From an uncultured Collinsella sp. (GTDB lineage Bacteria > Actinomycetota > Coriobacteriia > Coriobacteriales > Coriobacteriaceae): 18,475 nt of DNA. The notes beneath the pieces are model-generated. The model was not told where the DNA came from, did not search any database, and saw nothing but the letters and a program-made list of their open reading frames with translations. This document shows, piece after piece, positions 7,621 to 15,133 of this stretch (position 1 is the first letter of the stretch; the number at the start of each line of letters is the position of its first letter). The position numbers were made by a program, and so were the translations under genes. The DNA lies in contig CABRID010000038.1 in the NCBI GenBank assembly GCA_902470895.1, forward strand, positions 1 to 18,475, in the 5' to 3' direction.

Positions 7621-9399
7621 ATGGACGCCATCGTAAAGATGCTCGAAAAGCATCAACCGTTCTTCGAGAAGATCTCGAGAAACATCTACCTCCAGGCCAT
7701 CAAAGACGGATTCCTTGGGTGCATGCCCATCGTCCTTACCTCTTCGATCTTTCTGCTGATCGCCACCCTTCCCGGCGTAGTTGGAATCACGCTGCCCCAG
7801 CCGCTCATCGACTGGTGCAACAAGCTCTACAACTTCACCATGGGCGTCATGGGCATCATGGTTGCCGGCACCACTGCCAAGAACTTCACGGCATCCATGA
7901 ACCGTCGCATGCCCGCCGGCAAGGTGCTCAACGACGGCTCCACCATGGTTGCCGCCCAGTGCAGCATGCTGCTGCTCGCTGTTACGCAGTTCACCACCAA
8001 GTTCAACGGCTCCGAGCTTTCGGTCTTCGATTGCACCAGCATGGGCACGCGCGGTCTGTTCTCGGCCTATATCGCCGCGTTCATTTCCGTGTGGGTCTAC
8101 AAATTCTGCGTCTCGCGCGATCTGACCATTAAGCTGCCCAAGGAGGTCCCGGGCGCCATCGCTCAGAACTTCCGCGACATCATCCCCTTTGGCGGCGCTG
8201 TCATCATCTGCGGCATCATCGATGTTGTCGTGCGCAACCTCATGGGCGTTCCGTTCTCCGAGCTGCTCATCAAGCTGCTCTCCCCGCTCTTCACTGCGGC
8301 AGAGACCTACCCCGGACTCATCCTTATTCAGGCGGCCACCGCGTTCTTCTGGTTCATCGGTGTCCACGGCCCCTCGATCGTCCAGCCGGGCATCGACCCC
8401 ATCCGTCTTGCCAACCAGGCCGAGAACCTGCAGGTTCTGCTGGCCGGCGGCCACCCCGCCCACTCCCTCACCTTTAACATGTCGCTCGTGGGTGAGTTCG
8501 GCGGCACCGGCGCCACGTTCATCGTGCCGCTTCTGCTGATTCTCTTTATGAAGTCCAAGCAGCTCAAAGCCGTCGGTAAGGCCTCGATCGTTCCTGTTGC
8601 CTTCGCCGTCAACGAACCGCTGCTCTTTGGCGCGCCGATGATCCTTAACCCCTACATGCTCATCCCCTTTGTTGCCGCCGGCTGCGTCAACGTAAGTGTT
8701 GCCAAGTTCTTTATCGACAACGTGGGCATGAACGGCTTCTCCTTCGTGGTGCCTTGGGCTACCCCTGCCCCCATCGGCATCTTCATCACCACGAACTTCC
8801 AGCTTATCGCCCTGGTATTTGTCGCGATCATCATCTTGCTGGACGCCATCATCTACCTGCCGTTCTTGAAGGCATACGATAAGCTGCTCTGCGACCAGGA
8901 GGCCGAGCGCGCCGCCGAGCTGGGTCTTGAGTCCGATGGTGCTGCCACCATCGCCGCCAACGCCTCTGCGCCCGCTGTCGAGCAGACTACCGTCTCCGTC
9001 GAGCCGACCGCCGCTGCCGCCGACAGCAAGCCTGTCGCCGATCAGCCCGAGCCCGCCTTCGACGCATCCGCTAAGAAGGATGTCGATGGCCTGAAGGTCC
9101 TCGTCCTGTGCGCCGGCGCCGGCACCTCTGCCATGCTCGCCAACGCCATCAAGGAAGGTGCTGCGCAGACCGGAGAGAACATCGCCTCCTCCGCAGGCGC
9201 CTATGGCCAGCACACTGCCATCATGGATCAGTACGACGTTATCGTGCTCGCCCCGCAGGTTCGTAGCTACTACAACGACATGAAGGCCGACACCGATCGC
9301 CTGGGCATTAAGCTGCTCGCTCCCCGCGGTAAGGAATATATCGACCTTACTCGCGACCCCGCTGGCGCCATCAAGTGGCTCCGCGAGAACCTCGACTAG
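7621..9399 (+). CDS. lacE: PTS lactose/cellobiose-type EIIC-EIIB fusion permease (LacE), locus 2
   Basis: A 592-residue permease that imports and phosphorylates a beta-disaccharide. The EIIC domain spans about residues 1-420, beginning FFEKISRNIYLQAIKDGF, with substrate-site His249 (GVHGPS) and Glu332 (VNEPLLF). A long Ala/Glu/Pro/Asp-rich linker runs from about 425 to 490 and is the longest of the three LacE copies. The EIIB domain at about 491-592 carries Cys497 in VLVLCAGAGTS. The start at 7621 follows AAGGAG with a short spacing. It is the first gene of the operon, with lacG 75 bases downstream. Opposite-strand open frames over this gene come from GC-rich codon bias. The differences from the locus 1 copy lie mostly in the loop before GGHPA and in the linker, where specificity and flexibility could change (inference). 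Confidence 0.95.
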   Translation: MDAIVKMLEKHQPFFEKISRNIYLQAIKDGFLGCMPIVLTSSIFLLIATLPGVVGITLPQPLIDWCNKLYNFTMGVMGIMVAGTTAKNFTASMNRRMPAGKVLNDGSTMVAAQCSMLLLAVTQFTTKFNGSELSVFDCTSMGTRGLFSAYIAAFISVWVYKFCVSRDLTIKLPKEVPGAIAQNFRDIIPFGGAVIICGIIDVVVRNLMGVPFSELLIKLLSPLFTAAETYPGLILIQAATAFFWFIGVHGPSIVQPGIDPIRLANQAENLQVLLAGGHPAHSLTFNMSLVGEFGGTGATFIVPLLLILFMKSKQLKAVGKASIVPVAFAVNEPLLFGAPMILNPYMLIPFVAAGCVNVSVAKFFIDNVGMNGFSFVVPWATPAPIGIFITTNFQLIALVFVAIIILLDAIIYLPFLKAYDKLLCDQEAERAAELGLESDGAATIAANASAPAVEQTTVSVEPTAAAADSKPVADQPEPAFDASAKKDVDGLKVLVLCAGAGTSAMLANAIKEGAAQTGENIASSAGAYGQHTAIMDQYDVIVLAPQVRSYYNDMKADTDRLGIKLLAPRGKEYIDLTRDPAGAIKWLRENLD

Positions 9400-9413
9400 T
9401 TCCTCCCTCTGTT

Positions 9414-9440
9414 GGTGCCCGGATTCCCGGTTCGGGCACC
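9414..9440 (+). other. Intercistronic stem-loop between lacE and lacG
   Basis: GGTGCCCG (9414-9421) pairs with CGGGCACC (9433-9440). No T-tract follows, so partial attenuation or mRNA stabilisation is more likely than full termination. Locus 1 has an equivalent hairpin at 4086-4122 although its gene order is reversed. Confidence 0.6.
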
Positions 9441-9474
9441 TCTCCCTATTCGTATCCCACAGAAAGGATGACTC

Positions 9475-10896
9475 ATGACCAACCCCATGCAGTTCCCCGA
9501 CGGCTTTGTGTTTGGCGGCGCCACCGCTGCTTACCAGGTTGAGGGCGAGACCCGTACGCACGGCAAGGGCAAAGTGCCCTGGGACGATTTCCTGGCTGCT
9601 CAGGGTCGCTTCTCCCCCGATCCCGCAAGCGATTTCTACAACAAGTACCCGGTCGATATCGACCTGTGCCAGCGCTTCGGCATCAACGGTATCCGCGTCT
9701 CCATCGCTTGGAGCCGCATCTTCCCCAACGGCACCGGTGAGATTAACCCCGAGGGTGTTGCCTTCTATCACGAGCTTTTTGCCACCTGCAACAAAGCTGG
9801 CGTTATCCCCTATGTCACGCTCGATCACTTTGATACGCCCGAGGCCTTTTACCAGAACGGCGGCGAGGGCTTCCTGACGCGCACGACGATCGACGCCTTT
9901 GTCGAGTACGCCAAGTTCTGCTTTGCCGAGTTCACCGAGGTCAAGCACTGGTTTACCTTTAACGAGATTCCCGCGACCGCCGAGGGCAGCTTTATCGTCG
10001 GCAACTGGCCGCACGGCGAGAAGTACCGCCTGGACAAGGCCTTCCAGCTCATGCACAACATGATGGTGGCCCACGCCAAGGCTGTCGTCGCCTTCCATGA
10101 GGGCGGCTTTGAGGGCGAGATCGGCATTGTCCAGAACCTGGAGCCCAAGTATCCCCTCGACCCCAACAACGCCGCCGACTGCGAGGCAGCTCGCATGGCC
10201 GACGTCATCAACAACCGTTGGGTACTCGACGCCACCTTCCGCGGCCACTATGCAGCCGATACCATGGAGGCTGCGACCAAGCTGGCTCATATCGCCGGCG
10301 GCGAGCTCGACGTTCGTGACGAGGACATCGCCGCGCTGACCGCCGCGCTCCCCTACAACGATTGCCTGGGCGTCAACACCTACAAGTGCCAGTTCCTGCG
10401 TGCCGCCGAGGGCGAAAACGACATCAACCACAATGGCACCGGCGACAAGGGCTCCTCGCGCTGGTTCCTCAAGGGCGTGGGCGAGTCATGCGTGCGCGAA
10501 GGCATATCCACCACCGATTGGGACTGGATCATCTATCCCGAGGGCCTCTACGACCTGCTGCTGCGCATTAAGAACGATTACCCCAACTACAAGAAGATCT
10601 ACATCACCGAGAACGGCATGGGCTATAAGGACGACTTCGAGGACGGCTTTATCGACGACGCCCCTCGTATCGACTACATGCGCCAGCATCTCGCATGGAT
10701 CCTCAAGGCAATCGACGGCGGCGTAAACGTCGACGGTTACTTTGTGTGGTCGCTGCAGGACCAGTTCTCCTGGACCAACGGCTATAACAAGCGCTATGGC
10801 CTGTTCTACATCGACTTTGAGACCCAGAAGCGCTATCCCAAGGCGAGCGCGTACTGGTACAAGAACGTCTCGGAGACCGGCCTGCTTATGGCCTAA
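9475..10896 (+). CDS. lacG: 6-phospho-beta-glycosidase, GH1 family (LacG-like), locus 2
   Basis: A complete GH1 enzyme of 473 residues, full length for LacG. It hydrolyses 6-phospho-beta-glycosides in the cytoplasm after PTS import. N-terminal motif FVFGGATAAYQVEG. The acid/base is Glu164 (WFTFNE) and the nucleophile Glu379 (YITENG). The phosphate site is Ser432, Lys439 and Tyr441 in FSWTNGYNKRY, with Trp433 of the LacG type. The start follows AAAGGATG, with 7 bases from AAGGA to the ATG. It is the second gene of the lacE-lacG operon and is closely related to the truncated gene at the window start, so these two probably arose by duplication. Whether the substrate is phospho-lactose or another phospho-beta-glycoside cannot be settled from sequence alone. 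Confidence 0.95.
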   Translation: MTNPMQFPDGFVFGGATAAYQVEGETRTHGKGKVPWDDFLAAQGRFSPDPASDFYNKYPVDIDLCQRFGINGIRVSIAWSRIFPNGTGEINPEGVAFYHELFATCNKAGVIPYVTLDHFDTPEAFYQNGGEGFLTRTTIDAFVEYAKFCFAEFTEVKHWFTFNEIPATAEGSFIVGNWPHGEKYRLDKAFQLMHNMMVAHAKAVVAFHEGGFEGEIGIVQNLEPKYPLDPNNAADCEAARMADVINNRWVLDATFRGHYAADTMEAATKLAHIAGGELDVRDEDIAALTAALPYNDCLGVNTYKCQFLRAAEGENDINHNGTGDKGSSRWFLKGVGESCVREGISTTDWDWIIYPEGLYDLLLRIKNDYPNYKKIYITENGMGYKDDFEDGFIDDAPRIDYMRQHLAWILKAIDGGVNVDGYFVWSLQDQFSWTNGYNKRYGLFYIDFETQKRYPKASAYWYKNVSETGLLMA

Positions 10897-10918
10897 CTTT
10901 TGCCGCATACCCCCTGTC

Positions 10919-10968
10919 GGCCGCATACGAATCCCTCCACGGGTTCGCATGCGGCCTTTTTTGTTTTT
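10919..10968 (+). terminator. Rho-independent terminator after locus 2 lacG
   Basis: A 16-bp stem: GGCCGCATACGAATCC (10919-10934) pairs with GGGTTCGCATGCGGCC (10941-10956), including wobble or mismatched pairs. The loop is CTCCAC, followed by TTTTTTGTTTTT. Confidence 0.93.
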
Positions 10969-10986
10969 GGTGAGCCCGAGCAGGCC

Positions 10987-11209
10987 GTTTATCTCGATCT
11001 GTAACATCTAGTCGAGTATTTCGGCCCTAGCTGTTACAGATTTAGACGAACGGGTGACCCGGGCTGAACAATCTCGATCTGTAACATGTAGCCCACTTTC
11101 GACCGTCTAGATGTTACAGATCAAGACAAACAGAACACCCGAGCAGAAATATCTAGATCTGTAACACGTAGCCCACTTTTAACCGTCTAACTGTTACAGA
11201 TCGAGACAA
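10987..11209. repeat. Hairpin repeat cluster 3 (three units, A-B-B)
   Basis: Units lie at about 10987-11051 (type A), 11071-11131 (type B, CACTTTCGACCGTC) and 11151-11209 (type B, CACTTTTAACCGTC). Arms and orientation match the other clusters. It lies between convergent lacG and the deoR remnant. The end of the last unit, GAGACAATAAGATAGT, resembles the end of cluster 4 (GAGACAATTTGATAGT at 16162-16177). Confidence 0.92.
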
Positions 11210-11263
11210 TAAGATAGTCAAATCCGAACTTTCCAAGCAGTTATGAGGCATGGTTTCTAGTTT

Positions 11264-11314
11264 TCGGTATCACGAACATACTTTCGGTATCATTTGATAC
11301 CGATATGATACCGA
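11264..11314. promoter_or_regulatory. Four copies of a TCGGTATCA site, orphan operator cluster
   Basis: TCGGTATCA occurs at 11264-11272 and 11284-11292, exactly 20 bp apart. Its exact reverse complement TGATACCGA occurs at 11295-11303 and 11306-11314. The middle pair forms a palindrome with a 2-base spacer. Four exact 9-mers in 51 bases look like a regulator-binding cluster, but no intact gene starts next to it. It may be the leftover control region of a lost gene. Confidence 0.6.
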
Positions 11315-11410
11315 AAACATATTCGGTCCCGCTGGAGGACTCCGTACGCTACCCAACCAAGTTGCAGGTTCACGAACTCCGTCGATCTTCCGAGCGCCCA
11401 CGAATTCCTA

Positions 11411-11513
11411 TTTGCGCGTCAAATCGCGTCTCGATGACACGTAAAATGACGCGCAAATTTTTACGTGTCATATTTTTGATGCGTAAAATGACGTTTCAAC
11501 TTTTATGTGTCAT
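11411..11513. repeat. Interlaced inverted repeats with a TTTNCGYGTCA core
   Basis: TTTGCGCGTCA (11411-11421) is inverted as TGACGCGCAAA (11447-11457). ATGACACGTAAAA (11434-11446) is inverted as TTTTACGTGTCAT (11459-11471). A further copy, TTTTATGTGTCAT, is at 11501-11513. The two inverted pairs interlock, so only one stem can form at a time. The stretch 11210-11531 holds no gene I can support. Confidence 0.6.
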
Positions 11514-11531
11514 GTCCTCACGCAGCGCTAG

Positions 11532-11975
11532 CTAGCAAATGACCTGCGTGTGTTCCTCGATGGCAGTGCGGTCCTCGGCGGTAATACCCGGCTCGCACAC
11601 CACGGCGTCCAAATTGTCCAGGCGACAGAAGGTGTAGAAGTCGCGCCTGCCGATCTTGCTGGAGTCGGCGATGAGGCAGCGCGTATCGGCCTTGCTAAAG
11701 ACGAGCTGCTGGATGCGGCCCTCGTCCATGTTGGACGTGGACACGTCGCCGTCCAGAATGCCGTTGGCACCGATAAACGCCGTGTCAATCCCTAGTGCGC
11801 GCAGGGTATCCTCGGCCATGGGGCCCACAAAGGCGGCGGTGCGGCGACGGTACATGCCGCCCACCAGGCACAGCTCGCAATCCTCGCGCGCCTCGAGCAG
11901 GCTAAAGGCCGAAAGCGAATTGGTCACATAGATGGAAGGCAGCTTGTCGGTGACTCGGAGAGCGCCAATGCGATC
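11532..11975 (-). pseudogene. Truncated DeoR-family regulator (C-terminal domain only)
   Basis: This encodes the effector domain of a DeoR/LacR-type regulator without a helix-turn-helix. From the GTG at 11927 onward, 131 residues match the C-terminus of the complete regulator at 16286-17050; I count 13 differences, about 90% identity. The frame stays open for 16 more codons (ending in LPSIY) to a TGA at 11976-11978. These codons no longer match the paralogue but still read like a DeoR-family segment. No start with a convincing ribosome-binding site is present, and about 130 N-terminal residues are missing. It is probably a non-functional remnant of duplication or of insertion of the neighbouring module. 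A short effector-binding protein made from the GTG is possible but unsupported. Confidence 0.85.
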
Positions 11976-12019
11976 TCACGACGGTTGCGCTCATTGTCTC
12001 AATTAGATACTCAACGAAA

Positions 12020-12054
12020 TACGGCCCCGCAGCTCAATAAGCTGCAGGGCCGTA
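12020..12054 (-). terminator. Terminator-like hairpin after the third lacE
   Basis: TACGGCCCCGCAGCT (12020-12034) pairs with AGCTGCAGGGCCGTA (12040-12054) with one mismatch and a 5-base loop. On the minus strand it lies 36 bases after the lacE stop codon. Only a weak T-rich tract (ATTTCGTT) follows it. Confidence 0.7.
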
Positions 12055-12089
12055 CTATACACCGACGAATCAACGACGGAGTGCATCCA

Positions 12090-13784
12090 CTATTTGGCCA
12101 GCTCCTGAACGATCCAGTCAATTGCACCTTCGGGATCGTTGGTAAGGTCGATATACTCCTTGCCCCTTGTGGTGAGCAGTTTAATTCCAAGGCGATCGGT
12201 ATCGGCCTTCATAGCGTCATAGTACATGCGTGCCTGGGGCGCCAGAACAATCACGTTGTACTGATCCATCGTATCATAGTGGCTTCCGTACGCACCGGAC
12301 TGAGAAACCAGATCGATACCCTTAGCAGCGGCGCCTTCGCGAAGAGCATTTGCCAAGAGAGTCGAAGTGCCGGCACCCTGGCAAAGCACAAGCACGCGGA
12401 TCTGCTCCGCCTTGTCCTTTACCGCCTCGAGAGCTTTTGCGACATTTTCCTGTGCGGCAATAGCATCTGCATCCAAGGTTCCTGCAGTCTCCTTTGCAGA
12501 CTCTTCCAAACAAAGCTGATGGTCATACGCCTTGCAGAACGGATAGTAAATCACAAAGTCAACGACCAACAGCACTGCAATCAATACAAGAGAACGTACA
12601 TCAAGACCTGTGGTGAGGAATGCACCGATTGGGCCGGGAAGCGCCCACGGCATGGTATACATGGGGGCGTTCATTCCAATGACGTCAATGAAAAACTTAC
12701 CGATTATAGCGTTGACCATAGGAGCCGCTAGGAAGGGCACGAACATATAGGGATTGAGAACAATCGGCATACCGAAGAGAACGGGCTCGTTAACTCCAAA
12801 AATCACCGGGATAATCGATGCCTTGCCCATGGCTTTAAGCTGCTTGGAACGCATAAACATGATTAGGATAATAGGAACGATGAACGTGCAGCCAGAACCG
12901 CCCAGACCGCCGATGAAGTTTGTAAAGTCCAGCGCGAGAGCAATTGACGGGTGTCCACCTGCTTGGTAAACCGCAAGATTGGTAACGGTATTGTCGTAGA
13001 GCGCAGCATTGATCGGAGTCATGACAACCGAGGCACCGTGAATGCCCATAAATTGGAAAAGTGCGACCGCGCCCTCGATAAGCGCCATGCCAGGATAGGT
13101 GTCGACCGCGGAGAACAGCGGCGAGATAAGAGCGGATACCAAATTGGCGAACGGCACAGCAAGCAGCTTACGGCTCGCGAGATCGATAAAAGCGCACGCA
13201 AGGATCGAAAACCCAAACGCAAAGATATCGCGAAAACTCTGCGCAATAGAGCCAGGGACCTCTTTGGGGAGCTTGATCGTCACATTATGGCTAATGCACA
13301 CCTTATAGATATTAACGGTCAAGAATGCGGATACGAACGCAGCGATAAAACCCTTGGTTCCCATGTAGCCGGTTTCAAAAACAGACGTATCTGCTCCGCC
13401 AATCGAGACAACATCGTTCGTCACCGATAGCAAGAACATGCCGCACATGGCACAAACCATGCACGAGGTGGGGTTGAGAGATTTGCCCGAAGGCATGCGG
13501 CGGTTCATCGACTTGGCAAGTGAGCTCGCCGTGGTGCCGGCCACCATAATGCCAAGAAGTCCCATGGTATATGCATAGATTTTATTAAAGAAATCCAGCA
13601 CCTCAGACGGAAGCGCGATGCCTACATAGGCAGGGAGCGTCGAAAGAAGAAGGAACAGACTCGAGAACAGCACAATTGGCATATTCGAGAGAAAGCCATC
13701 CTTAATCGCCATCAGATAAATGTTCCTTGAGATTTTGTCGAAGAGGGCCTGGTGTTTTTCAAGGAATTTGACGATAGCGTCCAT
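12090..13784 (-). CDS. lacE: PTS lactose/cellobiose-type EIIC-EIIB fusion permease (LacE), third copy
   Basis: A 564-residue permease of the lactose family. The EIIC domain spans about residues 1-425, opening FDKISRNIYLMAIKDGF, with substrate-site His249 (GIHGAS) and Glu333 (VNEPVLF). A short linker of about 40 residues is less Ala/Pro-rich than in the other two copies. The EIIB domain is at about 462-564, with Cys468 in VLVLCQGAGTS (Gln in place of Ala after the Cys). The start at 13784 follows AAAGGATG with good spacing; an upstream in-frame ATG at 13814 is less likely. Unlike the other two lacE genes it has no phospho-glycosidase beside it. It diverges instead from an unknown barrel-like protein and a GntR regulator. 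Its codon use is more AT-rich than loci 1 and 2, suggesting separate acquisition. The substrate is unknown. Confidence 0.94.
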   Translation of the reverse strand: MDAIVKFLEKHQALFDKISRNIYLMAIKDGFLSNMPIVLFSSLFLLLSTLPAYVGIALPSEVLDFFNKIYAYTMGLLGIMVAGTTASSLAKSMNRRMPSGKSLNPTSCMVCAMCGMFLLSVTNDVVSIGGADTSVFETGYMGTKGFIAAFVSAFLTVNIYKVCISHNVTIKLPKEVPGSIAQSFRDIFAFGFSILACAFIDLASRKLLAVPFANLVSALISPLFSAVDTYPGMALIEGAVALFQFMGIHGASVVMTPINAALYDNTVTNLAVYQAGGHPSIALALDFTNFIGGLGGSGCTFIVPIILIMFMRSKQLKAMGKASIIPVIFGVNEPVLFGMPIVLNPYMFVPFLAAPMVNAIIGKFFIDVIGMNAPMYTMPWALPGPIGAFLTTGLDVRSLVLIAVLLVVDFVIYYPFCKAYDHQLCLEESAKETAGTLDADAIAAQENVAKALEAVKDKAEQIRVLVLCQGAGTSTLLANALREGAAAKGIDLVSQSGAYGSHYDTMDQYNVIVLAPQARMYYDAMKADTDRLGIKLLTTRGKEYIDLTNDPEGAIDWIVQELAK

Positions 13785-13884
13785 AAGACATCCTTTCATG
13801 TTTCCCGGGCACACAACGATTTATCCAGACTCAACCGTCGTCGTCCCAGTTTGTATCCACGTATGTAAATGAATACGTTCTCGT

Positions 13885-13907
13885 GCGAAATGTAATATCA
13901 TTTGCGC
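13885..13907. promoter_or_regulatory. Near-palindrome in the leader of the third lacE
   Basis: GCGAAATG and CATTTGCGC flank TAATAT, an inverted repeat with one extra base. It falls just downstream of the predicted lacE transcription start, where a repressor such as the nearby GntR protein could act. Confidence 0.3.
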
Positions 13908-13922
13908 GATTTGTCATAACCA

Positions 13923-13951
13923 ATTCTTTTTCCGCTTTGTCGATATGTCAA
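13923..13951 (-). promoter_or_regulatory. Predicted promoter of the third lacE
   Basis: On the minus strand, consensus TTGACA (13946-13951) is 17 bases from AAGAAT (13923-13928). The predicted leader is about 130 bases long. Confidence 0.5.
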
Positions 13952-13968
13952 GAATTCAAATACTTATT

Positions 13969-13979
13969 CGGTGAACGGC
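13969..13979 (-). promoter_or_regulatory. Conserved ACCGYTYACCG element, lacE side
   Basis: CGGTGAACGGC is the reverse complement of a GCCGTTCACCG site. It lies 17 bases upstream of the -35 hexamer of the third lacE and about 190 bases before its start codon. That is a similar distance and the same orientation toward the operon as in loci 1 and 2. Confidence 0.45.
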
Positions 13980-14038
13980 AGTTGCGTAATTTTAGATTTG
14001 TCCAGCTAAAGGCTATTTTTTCGGAGCAGTACAATAAG

Positions 14039-14067
14039 TTTGCAACCGTTCACCGATTGGATATAAC
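14039..14067 (+). promoter_or_regulatory. Predicted promoter of the barrel-protein gene, containing an ACCGTTCACCG element
   Basis: TTTGCA (14039-14044) and TATAAC (14062-14067) are 17 bases apart. The spacer contains ACCGTTCACCG (14045-14055), the inverted partner of the site at 13969-13979. A protein bound there would contact the promoter directly. Confidence 0.5.
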
Positions 14068-14076
14068 ATATTTAAT

Positions 14077-14109
14077 ATATTGTTGTAACAATATTAGTGA
14101 CGATGTCAC
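14077..14109. promoter_or_regulatory. Two adjacent palindromes upstream of the barrel-protein gene
   Basis: ATATTGTT and AACAATAT flank GT (14077-14094). GTGAC and GTCAC flank GAT (14097-14109). Both lie between the predicted -10 box and the ribosome-binding site. One of them may be the operator of the downstream GntR/UTRA regulator. Confidence 0.45.
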
Positions 14110-14140
14110 AAGCCTGTCGTTCTAGTCAAAGGAAGTAACA

Positions 14141-15061
14141 ATGCCCAAACGATTACTGAACATGTCCGCATCCGATTTTGCCGCCACGTCACCCATGGAT
14201 CTAAAGCAGGCAATTCTGGCCTCCGAGGGACGTACCATCATGGCGGAAAACGTACCCTCTTCCCAATTTCTCAGCGGCGTTACTAATGCAGAAATCGAAC
14301 GTGCCGCAGGTGCCGACCTGCTTCTGTTTAACGCGTTCGATGTGTTCGATCCAGTTATTGCCGGTATTCCAGATGATCTCAATGAAAACCCGGTCACTTG
14401 GGTGAAGCGAGCATGCGGAAGGCCCATTGGCGTCAATCTGGAGCCAGTTGATAACGAGGCAGAGATGTCTGAATCCCGAACGGAAATCCCCATGGGTCGT
14501 CGCGTCTCTCCCAAGACCTTAGAAAAGGCTAACGAACTCGGATTTGATTTTATCTGCCTGACAGGCAACCCTGGAACTGGCGTCTCCAACGATGCGATCG
14601 CCCATTCAATCAAACTCTCCAAAGAGCATTTCAATGGCCTGATCATAGCCGGAAAAATGCATGGAGCAGGCGTTGCGGAACCTGTCATGACGCTCGAAAT
14701 AGCGCGCGAGTTTGTTGACCTCGGTGTCGATATCCTTCTCGTGCCAGCCCCCTACACCGTCCCCTGCTTCCAAGAAGCAGACCTGCGCGCCATCGTAGAC
14801 TTTGTACGATCCTACAACGTAGGCAAGTCAATTGAAGAGAAGGTTCTCGTCATGGCGGCGAACGGGACGAGTCAAGACTCTTGCGACAGCGAGACCATTA
14901 AGAAAATAGGCCTTGCAGCAAAAGCAGCCGGCGCTGACCTCCAACATATCGGGGACTCCATGAACGGTATTTGCCTGCCCCAGAATATCTTCACGCTCGG
15001 ACAAGCCCTTCGTGGATACAGGCATCAGATCGTCATGCTGAGCCGCTCTGTGATACGTTAA
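14141..15061 (+). CDS. PTS-associated protein of unknown function, probable (beta/alpha)8 barrel
   Basis: 306 residues, with no function I can assign. Hydrophobic strand-like segments recur at about residues 31-36, 59-65, 95-100, 136-142, 167-172, 196-202, 235-240 and 267-271, alternating with predicted helices as in a TIM barrel. Conserved-looking strand ends are MAENV, FNAFDVFDP, GVNLEP, LTGNPGTGVS, AGKMHGAG, PAPYTVP, MAANGTS and IGDSMNG. The Gly-rich GNPGTG could bind phosphate (inference). It resembles a family I recall beside lactose/cellobiose PTS genes, annotated only as a domain of unknown function (possibly DUF7916); this is memory, not a search. It has no signal peptide or membrane segment. 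The start follows AAAGGAAG. It is divergent from lacE and 72 bases before the GntR gene, so it may act on the sugar phosphate made by that permease. Confidence 0.8.
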   Translation: MPKRLLNMSASDFAATSPMDLKQAILASEGRTIMAENVPSSQFLSGVTNAEIERAAGADLLLFNAFDVFDPVIAGIPDDLNENPVTWVKRACGRPIGVNLEPVDNEAEMSESRTEIPMGRRVSPKTLEKANELGFDFICLTGNPGTGVSNDAIAHSIKLSKEHFNGLIIAGKMHGAGVAEPVMTLEIAREFVDLGVDILLVPAPYTVPCFQEADLRAIVDFVRSYNVGKSIEEKVLVMAANGTSQDSCDSETIKKIGLAAKAAGADLQHIGDSMNGICLPQNIFTLGQALRGYRHQIVMLSRSVIR

Positions 15062-15133
15062 GGTTACCTTGCCCACGTTACATCCCGACTGAGGCAACCA
15101 TCAGGTATAACCAACATGCAAACTGAGGCTCTA

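Noticed and set aside
7531..10431. A 966-codon open frame on the minus strand across locus 2
   Set aside because: It is antisense to lacE and lacG, both with clear catalytic motifs and ribosome-binding sites. Its Gly/Asp/Val/Arg-rich low-complexity protein is typical of the complement of GC-rich codons.
11305..11535. A 76-codon plus-strand frame beginning inside the TCGGTATCA cluster
   Set aside because: It has no ribosome-binding site, starts within the repeat, runs through interlocked inverted repeats and ends over the deoR remnant. No domain is recognisable.
12951..13430. A 159-codon plus-strand frame within the third lacE
   Set aside because: Antisense to a region with clear EIIC motifs; composition typical of a shadow frame.
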